6,433 nt of DNA from positions 1 through 6,433 of the forward strand of contig JAJRSP010000084.1 in NCBI GenBank assembly GCA_024278775.1, in the 5' to 3' direction. The notes beneath the pieces were generated by a model. The model saw nothing but the letters and a program-made list of their open reading frames with translations, did no database searches and was not told the DNA's origin. Shown in pieces: positions 6,130 through 6,433 of the stretch; the first letter of the stretch is position 1; the number at the start of each line of letters is the position of its first letter. The position numbers and the translations under genes are program-made. Source of the DNA: Planctomycetota bacterium. Lineage in GTDB: Bacteria > Planctomycetota > Phycisphaerae > UBA1845.

Positions 6130-6167
6130 GTGCGATTGCACAAAAATAGCTTGACGCAATCGCACAA
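6130..6167. promoter_or_regulatory. Probable PhaR operator: inverted and direct repeats over the phasin promoter
   Basis: GTGCGATTGC (6130-6139) and GCAATCGCAC (6156-6165) are perfect 10-bp inverted repeats separated by 16 bases. The same arms also give near-identical direct repeats ATTGCACAA (6135-6143) and ATCGCACAA (6159-6167), offset by 24 bases. The left site is itself pseudo-palindromic (GTGC-GATT-GCAC). The right arm lies between the -35 and -10 boxes of the phasin promoter, so occupation would block RNA polymerase. PhaR is known in other bacteria (for example Paracoccus) to bind TGC-rich sites before phasin genes. That this sequence is the PhaR site here is inference. Confidence 0.6.
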
Positions 6168-6178
6168 TGAGGTATACT
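6151..6178 (+). promoter_or_regulatory. Sigma70-type promoter of the phasin-like gene
   Basis: TTGACG (6151-6156, 5 of 6) and TATACT (6173-6178, 5 of 6) are separated by 16 bp. Transcription would start near 6185, giving an untranslated leader of about 79 bases. This is the best promoter match in the window, and its spacer contains a probable operator arm, consistent with a strong but repressed gene. Confidence 0.68.
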
Positions 6179-6263
6179 TCATTACTGGAATGGTCCCTGA
6201 CCACTGTGGCACGGACCTGTTGGAAGGAAAAAAAGGACCTATAAGCTCATAAGCGAGGCAATC

Positions 6264-6433
6264 ATGGTAGCCGAAACCCAAGACACGATGACCAAGATGT
6301 TCGACAGCATGAATGAATCGTTCCGTTCGACGATGGATGCCTGTCGTCTCAACCAGGAGAGTTGGTTTAAGTCCTTCGGCGACACGACCAAGACGCCGCT
6401 CCCCTTCGACGCTTGCGGATTCGGCTTCCAAAA
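6264..6433 (+). CDS. Phasin-like PHA granule-associated protein, N-terminal part (cut by window edge)
   Basis: The frame is open from an ATG at 6264 to the window edge (56 complete codons). A GAGG at 6255-6258, five bases before the ATG, supports the start. The visible N-terminus (DTMTKMFDSMNESFRSTMDA, 7-26) is rich in Met, Phe, Ser and Asp/Glu with an amphipathic helical pattern. It continues into RLNQESWFKSFGD (28-40). Short amphipathic helices with repeated aromatic residues are typical of phasins and of the related PhaE subunits that bind PHA granule surfaces. The stronger argument is context: it is divergent from phaR and follows a strong promoter carrying probable PhaR sites, as phasin genes do. 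About 60-70% of a normal phasin is outside the window, so PhaE or another granule protein cannot be excluded. Confidence 0.7.
   Translation, partial: MVAETQDTMTKMFDSMNESFRSTMDACRLNQESWFKSFGDTTKTPLPFDACGFGFQ

Noticed and set aside
6190..6252. Short open frame of 20 codons (ATG at 6190) in the phasin leader
   Set aside because: The predicted transcript start near 6185 leaves too little room for a ribosome site, so a translated upstream peptide is unlikely.
6114..6431. Minus-strand open frame of 105 codons at the right end
   Set aside because: It covers the phasin promoter and is antisense to the phasin-like start. It has no recognisable domain and would place coding sequence over the operator repeats.

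Overview
The window is GC-rich and looks chromosomal. It most likely comes from a planctomycete or a close PVC relative, possibly of the Phycisphaerae type. The best evidence is a long type IV prepilin-like protein with an N-terminal cleavage/methylation helix and a C-terminal H-X9-D(G/S) motif, an architecture greatly expanded in that group. A small DUF5658-type membrane protein and long-chain isoprenoid housekeeping genes fit the same picture. Species-level assignment is not possible from the sequence alone.

Layout from left to right: the 3' end of an unrecognised plus-strand gene (2-349) converges on a minus-strand gene for a cysteine-rich, TIM-barrel-like putative glycoside hydrolase (477-1730). 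Further right on the minus strand lie a long-chain trans-polyprenyl diphosphate synthase (1870-2865) and the molybdopterin enzyme MoaC (3065-3565). These three minus-strand genes are separated by gaps of about 139 and 199 bp, so they need not form one operon. A plus-strand gene for a small three-helix membrane protein (3705-4184) diverges from moaC. It meets the minus-strand prepilin-like gene (4181-5185) tail to tail, with overlapping stop codons.

The right end carries a polyhydroxyalkanoate (PHA) control module. phaR (5348-5989, minus) is divergent from a gene cut by the window edge (6264 onward, plus) whose N-terminus looks like a phasin or PHA granule-associated protein. The 274-bp region between them holds two good sigma70-type promoters. 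It also holds a perfect 10-bp inverted repeat (GTGCGATTGC / GCAATCGCAC) that brackets the -35 box of the phasin promoter. The simplest reading is the classical PhaR circuit: PhaR sits on TGC-rich operators and represses phasin and itself until PHA granules titrate it away.

No rRNA, tRNA, CRISPR array, insertion sequence or intrinsic terminator with a convincing U-tract was seen. There is no gene-free stretch above 300 bases. The window is mostly ordinary housekeeping DNA. The points worth following are the phaR-phasin control region, the cysteine-rich TIM-barrel protein with a possible leaderless promoter, and the atypical prepilin.
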